From the NCBI GenBank assembly GCA_022510565.1, contig JAFLTE010000002.1:62001-126000 (forward strand): a stretch of 64,000 bases of DNA, written 5' to 3'. Both the position numbers and the translations under genes were made by a program. Positions 37,027-46,386 of the stretch are shown in pieces (the stretch's first letter is position 1; the number at the start of each line of letters is the position of its first letter). A model generated the notes under the pieces. The model was not told the origin of the DNA, did no database searches, and was given only the letters and a program-made list of their open reading frames with translations. This DNA is from Lachnospiraceae bacterium. Its GTDB lineage: Bacteria > Bacillota > Clostridia > Lachnospirales > Lachnospiraceae.

Positions 37027-39735
37027 ATGAACTATGGAAAAAGAGGTGTCCGCAGAAGACAGCAAACACTTCACGCCACATCTAAGAAATGGGCAAGAAA
37101 AATCGGTTTTACTTTTGTACAACTGTGTTTGATTGCCGTCATCGGTATCGGCATCATCGGTTTATGCGCAGGTATCGGTATTTTTAACGGTGTACTTGCC
37201 ACCGCTCCCGACATCGGCAATATCGACGTAACCCCTACCGGATTCTCAACATTCGTGTATGACATAGAAGGCAATCAGACGGCGAAACTGGTGTCCACCG
37301 ACTCCAACCGTATTCCGGTTACCATGGATATGATTCCGGAGGATTTAAAGAACGCATTCGTGGCGATTGAAGATAACCGTTTCTATGAGCATAACGGCAT
37401 CGACATCAAGGGTATCATCCGTGCCGGTGTGGTAGGTTTGCAGCAGAGACATTTCTCAGAGGGTGCCAGCACAATCACGCAGCAGCTTCTTAAGAATAAT
37501 GTCTTCACGGACTGGACCAGCGAGGACTCCATGGCGGATAAATTCAAACGTAAGATTCAGGAACAATATCTTGCGCTGGAGCTTGAAAAAGTCATGGACA
37601 AAGACAGCATTCTGATTAACTATATGAACACGATTAATCTGGGGCAGAACACTCTAGGTGTTCAGGCGGCTTCCCTGCGCTATTTCAACAAGTCGGTAAG
37701 CGATTTGACTTTGTCGGAGTGCGCGGTTATCGCCGGAATCACACAGAACCCCTCCAAATATAACCCGATTACTCATCCCGATAAAAACGCGGAACGCCGC
37801 GAGAAAGTACTTGGCGACATGAAGAAGTATGGTTTTATTACGCAGGAGGAGTATGACATCGCCATGGCGGACGACGTGTATTCCCGCATCCAGATTGCTG
37901 ATTTAGAAAACGAGGATACTTCCGTCAATACATATTTCATAGATGCACTGACGGATGATATATTAGAGGATTTAATTGCCGCGGGCTATAATGAGACACA
38001 GGCATATACGCTTCTCTACAGCGGCGGTCTGAAGATATACTCCACACAGGACCCTAAGATTCAACAAATCTGTGACGAGGTCTTTGCGGACGAAAGTAAC
38101 TTCCCCGAGAATGTCAAGTGGTATCTGAATTACGAACTTACGATAGAGAAAAGCAACGGCGACAGAGAAAATCACAGCACGGAGATGTTTCAAACCTACT
38201 GGAAAGAGAACCGTTCCCCTTCCTTTAACCTGATTTATACATCCCAGGAAGCTGCCTACGAGGATATTGAGGCGTACAAAGAGGTTGTTATGGGAGCCGG
38301 AGACGAGGTATACGGTGAGACTGTCAGCCTGATAGCACAACCGCAAGTGTCTCTCATAGTGGAGGACCAGAGCACCGGTCACATTGTTGCCATGGAGGGC
38401 GGTCGAGGCGCCAAGTCCGCAAGCCGTACTCTAAACCGTGCGACGGACACTGTCAGACAGCCCGGCTCTACCTTCAAAGTGGTATCCACCTATGCCCCGG
38501 CCTTCGACAGTGCGGGGCTGACGCTCGCCACCGTCATGAACGACGCGCCTTTTAACTATTCGGACGGTCGTCCCGTATCCAACTGGTACAGTAATCCTCC
38601 CTACAGAGGTCTGAGTTCTCTCAGGGAAGGAATTGCACAGTCTATGAATGTCGTGACTGTCAAGACACTGACCCAGATTTCGCCGCAGCTTGGCTATGAT
38701 TATCTGCTCAACTTCGGCTTCACCACGCTGGTAGAGCGGAAGGAAATCAACGGGAAAATATACTCCGATATCCAGCAGCCGCTTGCGCTTGGCGGTATCA
38801 CTGACGGAGTAACCAATGAAGAATTGAACGCTGCCTATGCCTGCATCGCAAACGGTGGCACCTATATCAAACCAAAACTGTATACCAAGGTATTGGACCA
38901 CGACGGCAACATCATTCTGGACAACACGATGCCGCAATCCAAGCAGGTCATCAAGGAGTCCACAGCATTTCTTCTGACCAATGCCATGGTGGATGTGGTT
39001 ACAGTGGGAACCGGCGGTGCAGTTAATTTCGGCGGCATGGCGATTGCCGGTAAGACCGGAACCACCACTGCCAGCAATGATGTGTGGTTCACAGGATACA
39101 CTCCCTACTACACTGCCACCACATGGGCGGGATATGACAACAATGTAAAACTCACCACCAGCGCGGAACAAAATCTTGCCAAAAAACTGTGGCGCGGAGT
39201 AATGTCCAGAATTCACGAGGAACTGCCCAATGAATCCTTCAGTGTTCCTTCCTCCGGTATCGTGACCGCGACGGTATGCTCCCGCTCCGGCAAACTTCCG
39301 ATTGAGGGATTGTGCAGCAGCACACTGCGTACAGAATACTTCGCCGAGGGAACGGTACCTACGGAAACATGTGATGTGCATTACGCCGGTCAGATATGCG
39401 CATACAGTAACCTGCCGGCATATGAGGGCTGTCCGTTTAAGGTGGAAGGTGTACTGGAACTGACACCGATTGAGGATATCTCCCTGCAGAGCGGCTCCGG
39501 ATTGGCACAACCCACGGAAGAAATCGTAAACGAGGATGGCACCGTCGGCACTGCCACGCCTACACCGCAAACGAATATGTGCCCGCATACCGCAGAGTTT
39601 TTTGCAAATCCCGACTGGGAGGCAATCGTCAACGGACAGCGCGCAGAATTGGAGCAGCGTAATGCTGCGGCCGCAGCGGCGGCACAAGCTGCAGCCCAAG
39701 CAGCGGCTGAACAGGCGGCCCAGCCTCAAGAATAA
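37027..39735 (+). CDS. Class A penicillin-binding protein (PBP1A-like)
   Basis: EDNRFYEHNGIDIKGIIRA...GASTITQQLLKNN (GT51) and RQPGSTFKVVSTYAPAF, GKTGTTTASNDVWFTGYTPYYTATTWAGYD (transpeptidase). Confidence 0.95.
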   Translation: MNYGKRGVRRRQQTLHATSKKWARKIGFTFVQLCLIAVIGIGIIGLCAGIGIFNGVLATAPDIGNIDVTPTGFSTFVYDIEGNQTAKLVSTDSNRIPVTMDMIPEDLKNAFVAIEDNRFYEHNGIDIKGIIRAGVVGLQQRHFSEGASTITQQLLKNNVFTDWTSEDSMADKFKRKIQEQYLALELEKVMDKDSILINYMNTINLGQNTLGVQAASLRYFNKSVSDLTLSECAVIAGITQNPSKYNPITHPDKNAERREKVLGDMKKYGFITQEEYDIAMADDVYSRIQIADLENEDTSVNTYFIDALTDDILEDLIAAGYNETQAYTLLYSGGLKIYSTQDPKIQQICDEVFADESNFPENVKWYLNYELTIEKSNGDRENHSTEMFQTYWKENRSPSFNLIYTSQEAAYEDIEAYKEVVMGAGDEVYGETVSLIAQPQVSLIVEDQSTGHIVAMEGGRGAKSASRTLNRATDTVRQPGSTFKVVSTYAPAFDSAGLTLATVMNDAPFNYSDGRPVSNWYSNPPYRGLSSLREGIAQSMNVVTVKTLTQISPQLGYDYLLNFGFTTLVERKEINGKIYSDIQQPLALGGITDGVTNEELNAAYACIANGGTYIKPKLYTKVLDHDGNIILDNTMPQSKQVIKESTAFLLTNAMVDVVTVGTGGAVNFGGMAIAGKTGTTTASNDVWFTGYTPYYTATTWAGYDNNVKLTTSAEQNLAKKLWRGVMSRIHEELPNESFSVPSSGIVTATVCSRSGKLPIEGLCSSTLRTEYFAEGTVPTETCDVHYAGQICAYSNLPAYEGCPFKVEGVLELTPIEDISLQSGSGLAQPTEEIVNEDGTVGTATPTPQTNMCPHTAEFFANPDWEAIVNGQRAELEQRNAAAAAAAQAAAQAAAEQAAQPQE

Positions 39736-39747
39736 GATTGGATAATT

Positions 39748-39790
39748 TAAGGGGTATCAAAATCATTTTCTGACTTTGATACCCCTTTTT
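39748..39790. terminator. Intrinsic terminator
   Basis: GGGGTATCAAAatcattttctgacTTTGATACCCCTTTTT. Confidence 0.85.
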
Positions 39791-39821
39791 ATGTACCATA
39801 CAATACGGTTATGTAATTAAC

Positions 39822-40100
39822 CTAAACTCCTTTGATTTCTTTGATTCGCGCCTCTAAATCAACGATTGTATTCTGTGCATTCTCAATGTCTTTGCACGCA
39901 TCTATGTATTCATCTTCCGGTGTAGACCCATGCTTCTCATAATAGATTTTGCCAATCTCAATGTAACGCTTCTTAATAAGTTCCTCACAGGTATGAATCT
40001 GTCCTTTCAGATTCGCCAATTCAGCCATGTCCTTCGCCTTATCCGATACTTCCCTTCCCTTGGCGGTGAGAGTTTCACCAAGTTTATCAAAAAAATCCAT
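39822..40100 (-). CDS. Small coiled-coil/zinc-ribbon-less hypothetical protein
   Basis: MDFFDKLGETLTAKGREVSDKAKDMAELANLKGQIHTCEELIKKRYIEIGKIYYEKHG. Confidence 0.7.
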   Translation of the reverse strand: MDFFDKLGETLTAKGREVSDKAKDMAELANLKGQIHTCEELIKKRYIEIGKIYYEKHGSTPEDEYIDACKDIENAQNTIVDLEARIKEIKGV

Positions 40101-40180
40101 CGTAAACCTCCGTTTCCTCATACAGGCACTGTAAAACTGCGCCTTCTGTTACTTTTCTGTCACATATTATTGTACACCAA

Positions 40181-40942
40181 TCACCGCTGTGTGGCAAGCA
40201 GCCTGTCCTTTAACACACGCAAATTCATTTTTTCCATCATATAATCGGCACGGACATGCGTGCTCGACTGTTCCCGAGGCGATATAGCAGAACGGATGTA
40301 GAAGCTGTCCATGCCCGCCTGCACCGCACCCTCGATGTCGGTTGCCATATCATTACCAATCATCAGACACTCCGCTGCCGCAAGATCATATCGGTTAAGC
40401 AGAATCTCAAAAAACCGCTTGTCCGGCTTCTTGCACCCCTCCTCAGAGGAAATCAGAATGCCGTCGAACAAATCGTATATTCCCAGATAATGCAGCTCAT
40501 ATTCCGTGAAAATGCGCTGCGCATTGGAGAGAAGATAAACTCCTCTGCCCGATTCCTTTAATGCCCCAAGCAGCTCCTTCGCATGGGCGTACAGTCTGAT
40601 ATATTTCGTGGAAAGCGCACGGAACATCTGTCCTGCATGGAGCACCAACGACGAATCAGGCGCCACACCCTTTATCTCATACAGCTCCCTGAAAACTTCC
40701 TCGAGCGGTATCTCCGGATAGGCTTCATGGGCATACTGAACACTTTCTTCCTGCTTTAGTGCCTTCTCCTTATCATGAACAAGCTTAAGGTACGTCTGAT
40801 GCAATTCACCCGCCTCATAGCGCGCTCCGTAGTAGCCGTAGAACAGACTTATATGCTCCCACAGGCTATGTGCCGTCTCGTCGGTGCGAATATCCACCAG
40901 CGTCCCGTATAAGTCGAAAATATAGTTGCGGTATTGTTTCAT
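40181..40942 (-). CDS. HAD-family hydrolase (YjjG-like)
   Basis: YIFDLYGTLVDIRTDE...LLSNAQRIFTEYEL...GILISSEEGCKKPDKRFFEILL...MIGNDMATDIEGAVQAGM. Confidence 0.92.
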   Translation of the reverse strand: MKQYRNYIFDLYGTLVDIRTDETAHSLWEHISLFYGYYGARYEAGELHQTYLKLVHDKEKALKQEESVQYAHEAYPEIPLEEVFRELYEIKGVAPDSSLVLHAGQMFRALSTKYIRLYAHAKELLGALKESGRGVYLLSNAQRIFTEYELHYLGIYDLFDGILISSEEGCKKPDKRFFEILLNRYDLAAAECLMIGNDMATDIEGAVQAGMDSFYIRSAISPREQSSTHVRADYMMEKMNLRVLKDRLLATQR

Positions 40943-40984
40943 GGAGACTTCACCTATTATAGTAAGATTTTTATGACAAAATCA

Positions 40985-41125
40985 TCACCGCCCGTCTAAC
41001 GGGCGGTTTGTTCTGAGGCTGTAAGCCTCTGTTATCGGCCAGCGCCTAACGGTACCGACTTTTCCTTTGTTCAAGCCTTAACGCCCTTGACTCGCCGATG
41101 CCCTTGAAAGGGCGCTCTAACTCAA
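40985..41125. repeat. Hairpin-rich segment, possible MITE/IS605-type end or structured RNA
   Basis: ACCGCCCGTctaACGGGCGGT, GAGGCTgtaAGCCTC, CGGTACCG, GCCCTTgaAAGGGC in ~130 bp; overlaps the 3' end of the 41046 ORF. Confidence 0.45.
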
Positions 41126-41618
41126 TCTTGTGCATTTTCATCATCGTTACTTTTTTCTTTATTGCTTTTTTATTTCTTATTTTTTCCCAAATCTCATTGA
41201 TAGATTCAAACATGCTAGTTTCTAATACACCACTAATTTCGAAAAGACCTTTATTATAAAAATCGAATATAATAGGCATTTGCAAAAAAGCAAAACAAAA
41301 TGATATCCCAGATAACATTAATAATAAAACAAATAATACTGATGCTACTCCATTACCATCACTCACTGTTTGTGGTTCTTTAAAGTAAATTAATAATGTA
41401 CATATAATACTGAATGCACCAATACATGCAGACAGTATAGTCATGAAACTATTTGAATATTTTTCGTTGCTTTTTTCAATATCTTCATCTTGATCCTTAT
41501 CAAATGAAAACATATTACATATATGATCGATTAGTTCTTTCTTACCTTCCTCTGTAGAAAATCTAGTCTTTGTTATATCATAAATAAGCATATTCATTAA
41601 CTCTCGATCGGAATACAA
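41046..41618 (-). CDS. Accessory membrane protein with two TM segments
   Basis: 190 aa, FMTILSACIGAFSIICTLLIYF and GVASVLFVLLLMLSGISFCFAFL. Confidence 0.6.
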   Translation of the reverse strand: MYSDRELMNMLIYDITKTRFSTEEGKKELIDHICNMFSFDKDQDEDIEKSNEKYSNSFMTILSACIGAFSIICTLLIYFKEPQTVSDGNGVASVLFVLLLMLSGISFCFAFLQMPIIFDFYNKGLFEISGVLETSMFESINEIWEKIRNKKAIKKKVTMMKMHKIELERPFKGIGESRALRLEQRKSRYR

Positions 41619-41872
41619 GTGTTTTTTGGTATTCCAGTTTCCTTGGAAATAGCATCTCTTATCGCATGTAACACTGGCTCTTCTAAATTTATTTTTTGCA
41701 ATATATATGGTAATATAGCATTTTTATACTCTAAATTGGCTCTTTTAATTTCCTTCTTTGATTTATTAATAGACAAAAACTTAAGAATGATAGCAACAAT
41801 AAGTCCTGTTACTATTGGAGCAACCCATATTATAATTATATTATTAGTCAAAAAAGAAACTACTTTTTCCAT
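41597..41872 (-). CDS. Accessory single-TM protein, overlapping the next ORF
   Basis: MEKVVSFLTNNIIIIWVAPIVTGLIVAIILKFLSINKSKKEIKRAN. Confidence 0.55.
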   Translation of the reverse strand: MEKVVSFLTNNIIIIWVAPIVTGLIVAIILKFLSINKSKKEIKRANLEYKNAILPYILQKINLEEPVLHAIRDAISKETGIPKNTCIPIES

Positions 41873-41942
41873 CTATGGCCTCTCTTAAATACATTTTATT
41901 ACAGCATACACTAAAATATGGCAAATTGCTACACTGATATTT

Positions 41943-41958
41943 TATGTAATATAAACAC
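41943..41958 (+). repeat. Left copy of 16-bp direct repeat (putative att)
   Basis: TATGTAATATAAACAC. Confidence 0.75.
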
Positions 41959-42023
41959 TGTCACCTGTAAAATTTATTTTGAAAGATGTGTATTCGCTCA
42001 ATACATATCCGTAACTCATAGTT

Positions 42024-42045
42024 AGGGGAAGAGAAAATCTTCCCC
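42024..42045. other. Perfect hairpin upstream of the element's first gene
   Basis: GGGGAAGAgaaaaTCTTCCCC. Confidence 0.55.
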
Positions 42046-42092
42046 CTCTCCGTAAGGAGACACCTAGAAAAAGAGAAAGAGAGGAAAAGAGA

Positions 42093-42395
42093 ATGATAGT
42101 ACAAATCGTAGGTGTAAAGAAATCAGAGTATAAGGGAAATAACGGTGAACAGAAGGTCGGTTATAACATCATGGGACTTAAGGACTTCACTTCTTATGAA
42201 CAGGGGAACGCCGAGTGTCAGGGACATGATGTTGTAAGAGAATTTACTCGTCAGGACTTCGGAGTACAGCCGGGTGATGTTGTTGACTTCGAGTATGAGC
42301 CGGGTTTTGAGAACCGTGCGACATTGGTAGGCGTTAGAAAGCTTTCTGTAACGGACAACCCTCACGAGAAAGACAGTAAGAAAGAAGGTAAGTAA
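42093..42395 (+). CDS. Putative ssDNA-binding (gV-like) protein
   Basis: 100 aa, first gene of element; size and position match inovirus pV; OB-like VQPGDVVDFEYEPGFENRATLVGVRKL. Confidence 0.5.
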   Translation: MIVQIVGVKKSEYKGNNGEQKVGYNIMGLKDFTSYEQGNAECQGHDVVREFTRQDFGVQPGDVVDFEYEPGFENRATLVGVRKLSVTDNPHEKDSKKEGK

Positions 42396-42397
42396 TT

Positions 42398-42577
42398 ATG
42401 AACGTATTAATGATGGCAGGACTTGCGTTAATTGCCGGTATTGTCTGTGGTATTGTAGCTGCTTTTATAATTTATTTTGCTTTTTGTGAGGATGTACAGA
42501 ATATCGTACGTTACCTTGACTCAATCCGGCACGAGGTAGATGTCGTACTTGACCAACTGTCAGGAGCGGATAAGTAA
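42398..42577 (+). CDS. Small membrane protein (59 aa)
   Basis: MNVLMMAGLALIAGIVCGIVAAFIIYFAFCEDVQNIVRYLDSIRHEVDVVLDQLSGADK; overlooked by ORF cutoff. Confidence 0.6.
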   Translation: MNVLMMAGLALIAGIVCGIVAAFIIYFAFCEDVQNIVRYLDSIRHEVDVVLDQLSGADK

Positions 42578-42646
42578 ATAAGCATTATTCAACGTTGATA
42601 ATGAATACATGATTACGTATGGTATGCATACGGGAAAGGAGAAAAT

Positions 42647-42805
42647 ATGGAGAATTTAACAGCCAATATTGAAACAGTGATTTCACTTGTCAAGTCTATG
42701 ATGGGCTTGTTTGGGGAATTCCCCCTCAACCTCGTCTTGGTTGCCATGTTGGGTGGTGTAGCGTTTAAGCTTTTCAGAAAGGGACGTAAAGCTGCGGGCT
42801 CGTAA
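42647..42805 (+). CDS. Putative major coat protein (52 aa)
   Basis: MENLTANIETVISLVKSMMGLFGEFPLNLVLVAMLGGVAFKLFRKGRKAAGS: acidic/amphipathic N-term, one TM, basic C-term; strong RBS GGGAAAGGAG. Confidence 0.65.
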   Translation: MENLTANIETVISLVKSMMGLFGEFPLNLVLVAMLGGVAFKLFRKGRKAAGS

Positions 42806-42882
42806 GTATGTAACGGCGTAGGCGGACATGATGTGAAAACGTCGTGTCCGCTTTATTTTATCAAAATGAAGGGAGATTATAC

Positions 42883-44262
42883 ATGAGAATATCAAGGAAA
42901 GTGAATTTAATGCTAATACTCACACTTTGCGCTGTATGTATATCCATGCTCCACCCTATGACAGTATGTGCGGCAGGTGGTTCTGTAGGCGGTCCCAATA
43001 ATCAGGCTACAGTATCAGCAACGATATACTATGATTTCAAAGGCAATTATGTACAAAATGAATCATGGACATATGTAGCAAAAGATGATTATGAGATTGT
43101 CGGTGTCCTGTATGAAGACCATATAGCTATATGGTGGGTCAAAAGCGGTAAAAGCGGCAGTTTATCTGATAAACACCTATCTGATTATGTTGGATATAAA
43201 TCTGTATATGATATAGATTCCAGTAAATATGATAGTCTCGAATCTTTTCAATATGGTGACGGTCGTACATTTGCAAACAACATTTACTTCAAAGTAGCCG
43301 GACAATATGGTTCGTATTCTGTCAAAGGTATGAAGCTGTTTGCAGACGTACAATCAGCTGTTAATTACGCTGAAAATGGCAGTCTGGATGGAATGATAAA
43401 TGAGGATGATGTAGACAGCGGCACTTATGACAGTGAAATTGGCTATCTTCACGATTTAAAACGTCAAGGTATGATGTATGGTGAACAGGATGAAAATGGT
43501 TTTTATGAATCATTTGAAGACCGTTACATATGGTCGGACTATTATCCTGAATATGATGACAGTTATCTTGTAGAAGTACGTGCATCCTGTGAAGTGGAAG
43601 TCAAAAAATGGTTCGGTCTTGGCAGCTCCATTGAGTATAAGAGTGATGTACGGCTGTTAGATACAGGAGTGCCGTATAAAGACTTGGAATATATTCTTAG
43701 TCTGGAGCATGAAAAGCAAGTGTTTAGTGATTTCATTAATGAATATATGCCGGATACTGGAGTGACGGTCGGCTCTTGGTGGCTTGATACTCTATATTTC
43801 CGTATATATAGATGGGATGCGGAAACAGATTCCTTTAAATATGGTAAATGGGTACGTTTACAAAGGCAGGGTTCTGCTTTAAGTCCTACTCAAGATTTTG
43901 TCACTGATTATGGTGAAATTAACAAGGATGGTAACTGGAAACAAGATTCCGATTCTGATTATGGAAAAGGTAAAAAAGGACAATCGGTTGTCGGTTCAGG
44001 AGCTGACCAAGAAAGTGCAAAAAATGAAGTAAATAAGAAGCAGGAAGAACAAGACAACGGCGGCAAGCAGATCGACTTATCTAATACCAACTTTGCAGAA
44101 CTTTGGGAATGGTTCACGGGTGTACTTCTTTCGTTTTGGAATGGTCTGGGCGTTATTCCTGATTTCTTTGCTCGTCTGTTTTCATTCCTTCCTTCTCCCG
44201 TGATTGGATTTATTGGTCTTGGCATAGTTGTTGCTATTATCCTACGTGTACTCGGGAGGTGA
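42883..44262 (+). CDS. Putative adsorption/tip (pIII-like) protein
   Basis: 472 aa with signal peptide (MRISRKVNLMLILTLCAVCISMLHPMTVCAAG), C-terminal TM followed by short basic tail. Confidence 0.6.
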   Translation: MRISRKVNLMLILTLCAVCISMLHPMTVCAAGGSVGGPNNQATVSATIYYDFKGNYVQNESWTYVAKDDYEIVGVLYEDHIAIWWVKSGKSGSLSDKHLSDYVGYKSVYDIDSSKYDSLESFQYGDGRTFANNIYFKVAGQYGSYSVKGMKLFADVQSAVNYAENGSLDGMINEDDVDSGTYDSEIGYLHDLKRQGMMYGEQDENGFYESFEDRYIWSDYYPEYDDSYLVEVRASCEVEVKKWFGLGSSIEYKSDVRLLDTGVPYKDLEYILSLEHEKQVFSDFINEYMPDTGVTVGSWWLDTLYFRIYRWDAETDSFKYGKWVRLQRQGSALSPTQDFVTDYGEINKDGNWKQDSDSDYGKGKKGQSVVGSGADQESAKNEVNKKQEEQDNGGKQIDLSNTNFAELWEWFTGVLLSFWNGLGVIPDFFARLFSFLPSPVIGFIGLGIVVAIILRVLGR

Positions 44263-44266
44263 TTAG

Positions 44267-44419
44267 ATGGATAGTTTTGCACTGTTGATTGATTTTTGTT
44301 ACCGCATCATGAATATACCCATTAATCTGTTAGGTTACAGTATCTCCATGTGGCAGCTCTTTATATTCTGTGGGTTGGTCTATATAGTAGTATGGTTATT
44401 TTTTGGAATCATGAAATGA
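44267..44419 (+). CDS. Small TM protein (50 aa), pVI/minor-coat candidate
   Basis: MDSFALLIDFCYRIMNIPINLLGYSISMWQLFIFCGLVYIVVWLFFGIMK. Confidence 0.5.
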   Translation: MDSFALLIDFCYRIMNIPINLLGYSISMWQLFIFCGLVYIVVWLFFGIMK

Positions 44420-44620
44420 TTAATAATCTTCTATGTGAATCACTTCAGCCCTATTTACTTTACCGCTCTGGATGTCAATCTGGTCTTTTATCATGAAGTA
44501 TGTATTGATTGAAAACCAGAGAGACACCAGAGTAAGTAGGAAACATATAGTCAATAAGATGTGTGTTATCGAGTGATTGTCGTTGTTCAGATTCGTGTTG
44601 TTATTGTTATCTTTAGCCAT
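44420..44620 (-). CDS. Small antisense-oriented TM protein
   Basis: 66 aa on minus strand; MAKDNNNNTNLNNDNHSITHILLTICFLLTLVSLWFSINTYFMI; RBS GGAGATAATTTC. Confidence 0.55.
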   Translation of the reverse strand: MAKDNNNNTNLNNDNHSITHILLTICFLLTLVSLWFSINTYFMIKDQIDIQSGKVNRAEVIHIEDY

Positions 44621-44693
44621 GAAATTATCTCCTTAGGTTGTTTTGGTAAATGATAACACAGATTAAAAATATAGTCAAAAGGTGGTGTTAATA

Positions 44694-44807
44694 ATGAAGA
44701 TATTGGACTATCTGCTGTACGCATCAGGCAGACCGTGCAGCCATTACATACCAAGTCATAAGCGGAAACGGAAACCTAAAAGAAAGGAAGGTGTAAAGAA
44801 TGGATGA
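44694..44807 (+). CDS. Small basic peptide (37 aa)
   Basis: MKILDYLLYASGRPCSHYIPSHKRKRKPKRKEGVKNG, overlaps next start. Confidence 0.35.
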   Translation: MKILDYLLYASGRPCSHYIPSHKRKRKPKRKEGVKNG

Positions 44808-45348
44808 ATATGCTGATTTATATAATGATAGCGATATCGCAGAAGATACCGCTGCCGATGAGTCAGGCGGAGACATGGAAGATTCTTCCGTGGATAATGG
44901 CGGTACTTTTGGCATTGAAGATGTCCTGCGTGATGTCCTCAATGATTATTTCTCTACTGATGAAGATGCTCCGAAAGATGGAGAGGAAACTGAATCGGAT
45001 GCTGTCGGGGATTCTGCAGAGCTGGATGAGGAATCTGCTGACTATACTGAAATACTTGTGGAGATAAGGGACACGCTCCGGCAGCATACGGATGAAGTCT
45101 CAGGCTTTATGTCCGAAGTCACGGTGTCAGGCAATGCGGTCATGGTGTCTCTGGATGGAAACTCCACCTCCCTGCTTGAAGAGAACATAGCCGGACAGGA
45201 ACTCATATTAGAGGGTATGGACTATATAAGCGGTCTTATGGTTATGACACTGTTTGTCCTTGTGTTTGATATCCTGCACCGCTTCGCAAAACGTATCATA
45301 AAAAATGTGACGAGAGGAGATGATGAAAAGAATGCAGCAGATTCTTGA
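44800..45348 (+). CDS. Acidic protein with C-terminal TM, putative minor virion protein
   Basis: 182 aa; Asp/Glu-rich N-term, ISGLMVMTLFVLVFDILHRFAKRIIKN. Confidence 0.5.
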   Translation: MDEYADLYNDSDIAEDTAADESGGDMEDSSVDNGGTFGIEDVLRDVLNDYFSTDEDAPKDGEETESDAVGDSAELDEESADYTEILVEIRDTLRQHTDEVSGFMSEVTVSGNAVMVSLDGNSTSLLEENIAGQELILEGMDYISGLMVMTLFVLVFDILHRFAKRIIKNVTRGDDEKNAADS

Positions 45349-45478
45349 ATTTATATTTGTTAACGGAGACTATAACGAGCTTACTGTTGGCGGGCTGTTC
45401 TGTCTTTTTATCTGCCTGTCCGCTCTTGAGTGTATCTCATCAATCATACGTGAGATGTTGAAAGTAGGTGGTATGTGA
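45320..45478 (+). CDS. Small TM protein (52 aa) overlapping Zot-like gene
   Basis: MMKRMQQILEFIFVNGDYNELTVGGLFCLFICLSALECISSIIREMLKVGGM. Confidence 0.5.
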   Translation: MMKRMQQILEFIFVNGDYNELTVGGLFCLFICLSALECISSIIREMLKVGGM

Positions 45479-46383
45479 TGCAGTTCAAGCACATATTGGT
45501 GATTATCGCGTTCCTGTTCTGCTACTATATGTTCATACCGTTCCGTCTGGTTGTGAAACATCCTATCGCAACCGTATTCTATGCGGTAAAGGATTTGTTT
45601 GAGTATGTCGTGCATCACAAATACAGGGAATGCCCTACCGGAAAGATTATCGCATATACTGCCCTGTTCGGCGGTGGAAAGACGCTGTCTGTGGTGCATT
45701 ATGTCGCGTCCCTCTTCTACCGCTATGACGGTCTGAAGGTCTGGGACAGAGAGCGTAAGAAATTTGTGACACAGCGTATACACGTCATATCTAACGTGAA
45801 TTTAAAGATACCTTATGAGTACTTTGTTTCGTTGGAACAGATTGTGCGTGTTGCGGAAAAGTTCCATGATATTGACTTGGAGAATGACACACTCACTGTC
45901 ACCGTTGTATTGGGTGATGAGTTCAGTGTGCAGCTTAACAGTCGCGAGTTTAAGAAAAACATTGACCCGCTGTTCCTGAACACGCTCCTTACGTGTCGGC
46001 ATCATCACATCCTGATGGTGTATGATGCACAGCGTTTCAACCATGTGGATGCATTGTTGAGACAGGTGACGCTTGCGGTCATTGAATGTAAAAAGGTGTG
46101 GCGGTTCATGCTCCAGTATGAGTATGATGCTTTTGAGATGGAAAATGCAGTGAATCCTCTCCTGCTCACGCCTAAGCTGCGCTATGGGTGGTTCATACGT
46201 GACAGGGACTATAACGCATATGATACACTGGCCTGCGTGGGCAACCTTAAGAAATCCTTTGAGAAAGGGGATATGCTCACCGAGGAACAGATATTGGCAC
46301 TGCAATGCAATCAGGGCGTAAACATGGATGCCGTATCCGCACCGCACAGAAAATATGTGCGGCAGCGCAAAAAGATGAAGTAG
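45478..46383 (+). CDS. Zot/pI-like morphogenesis ATPase
   Basis: N-terminal membrane segment, Walker A TALFGGGKTLS, HVISNVNLKIPYEYF, VVLGDEFSVQLNSREF (Walker-B-like), TCRHHHILMVYDAQRFNHVDALLRQ. Confidence 0.75.
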   Translation: MQFKHILVIIAFLFCYYMFIPFRLVVKHPIATVFYAVKDLFEYVVHHKYRECPTGKIIAYTALFGGGKTLSVVHYVASLFYRYDGLKVWDRERKKFVTQRIHVISNVNLKIPYEYFVSLEQIVRVAEKFHDIDLENDTLTVTVVLGDEFSVQLNSREFKKNIDPLFLNTLLTCRHHHILMVYDAQRFNHVDALLRQVTLAVIECKKVWRFMLQYEYDAFEMENAVNPLLLTPKLRYGWFIRDRDYNAYDTLACVGNLKKSFEKGDMLTEEQILALQCNQGVNMDAVSAPHRKYVRQRKKMK

Positions 46384-46386
46384 CCC

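Noticed and set aside
38431-39729. 432-aa minus-strand ORF
   Set aside because: Antisense shadow of the PBP1A gene; Cys/Arg-rich composition typical of spurious frames.
40990-41045. Duplicate of the tRNA-Thr 3' end marking the left border of the tRNA island
   Set aside because: No convincing match to GACGGGAATCGGACCCG was seen in this stretch.
41930-41960. Canonical Firmicutes dif site
   Set aside because: TATGTAA is shared with dif but the 28-bp arms do not match the consensus well; kept only as a hypothesis.
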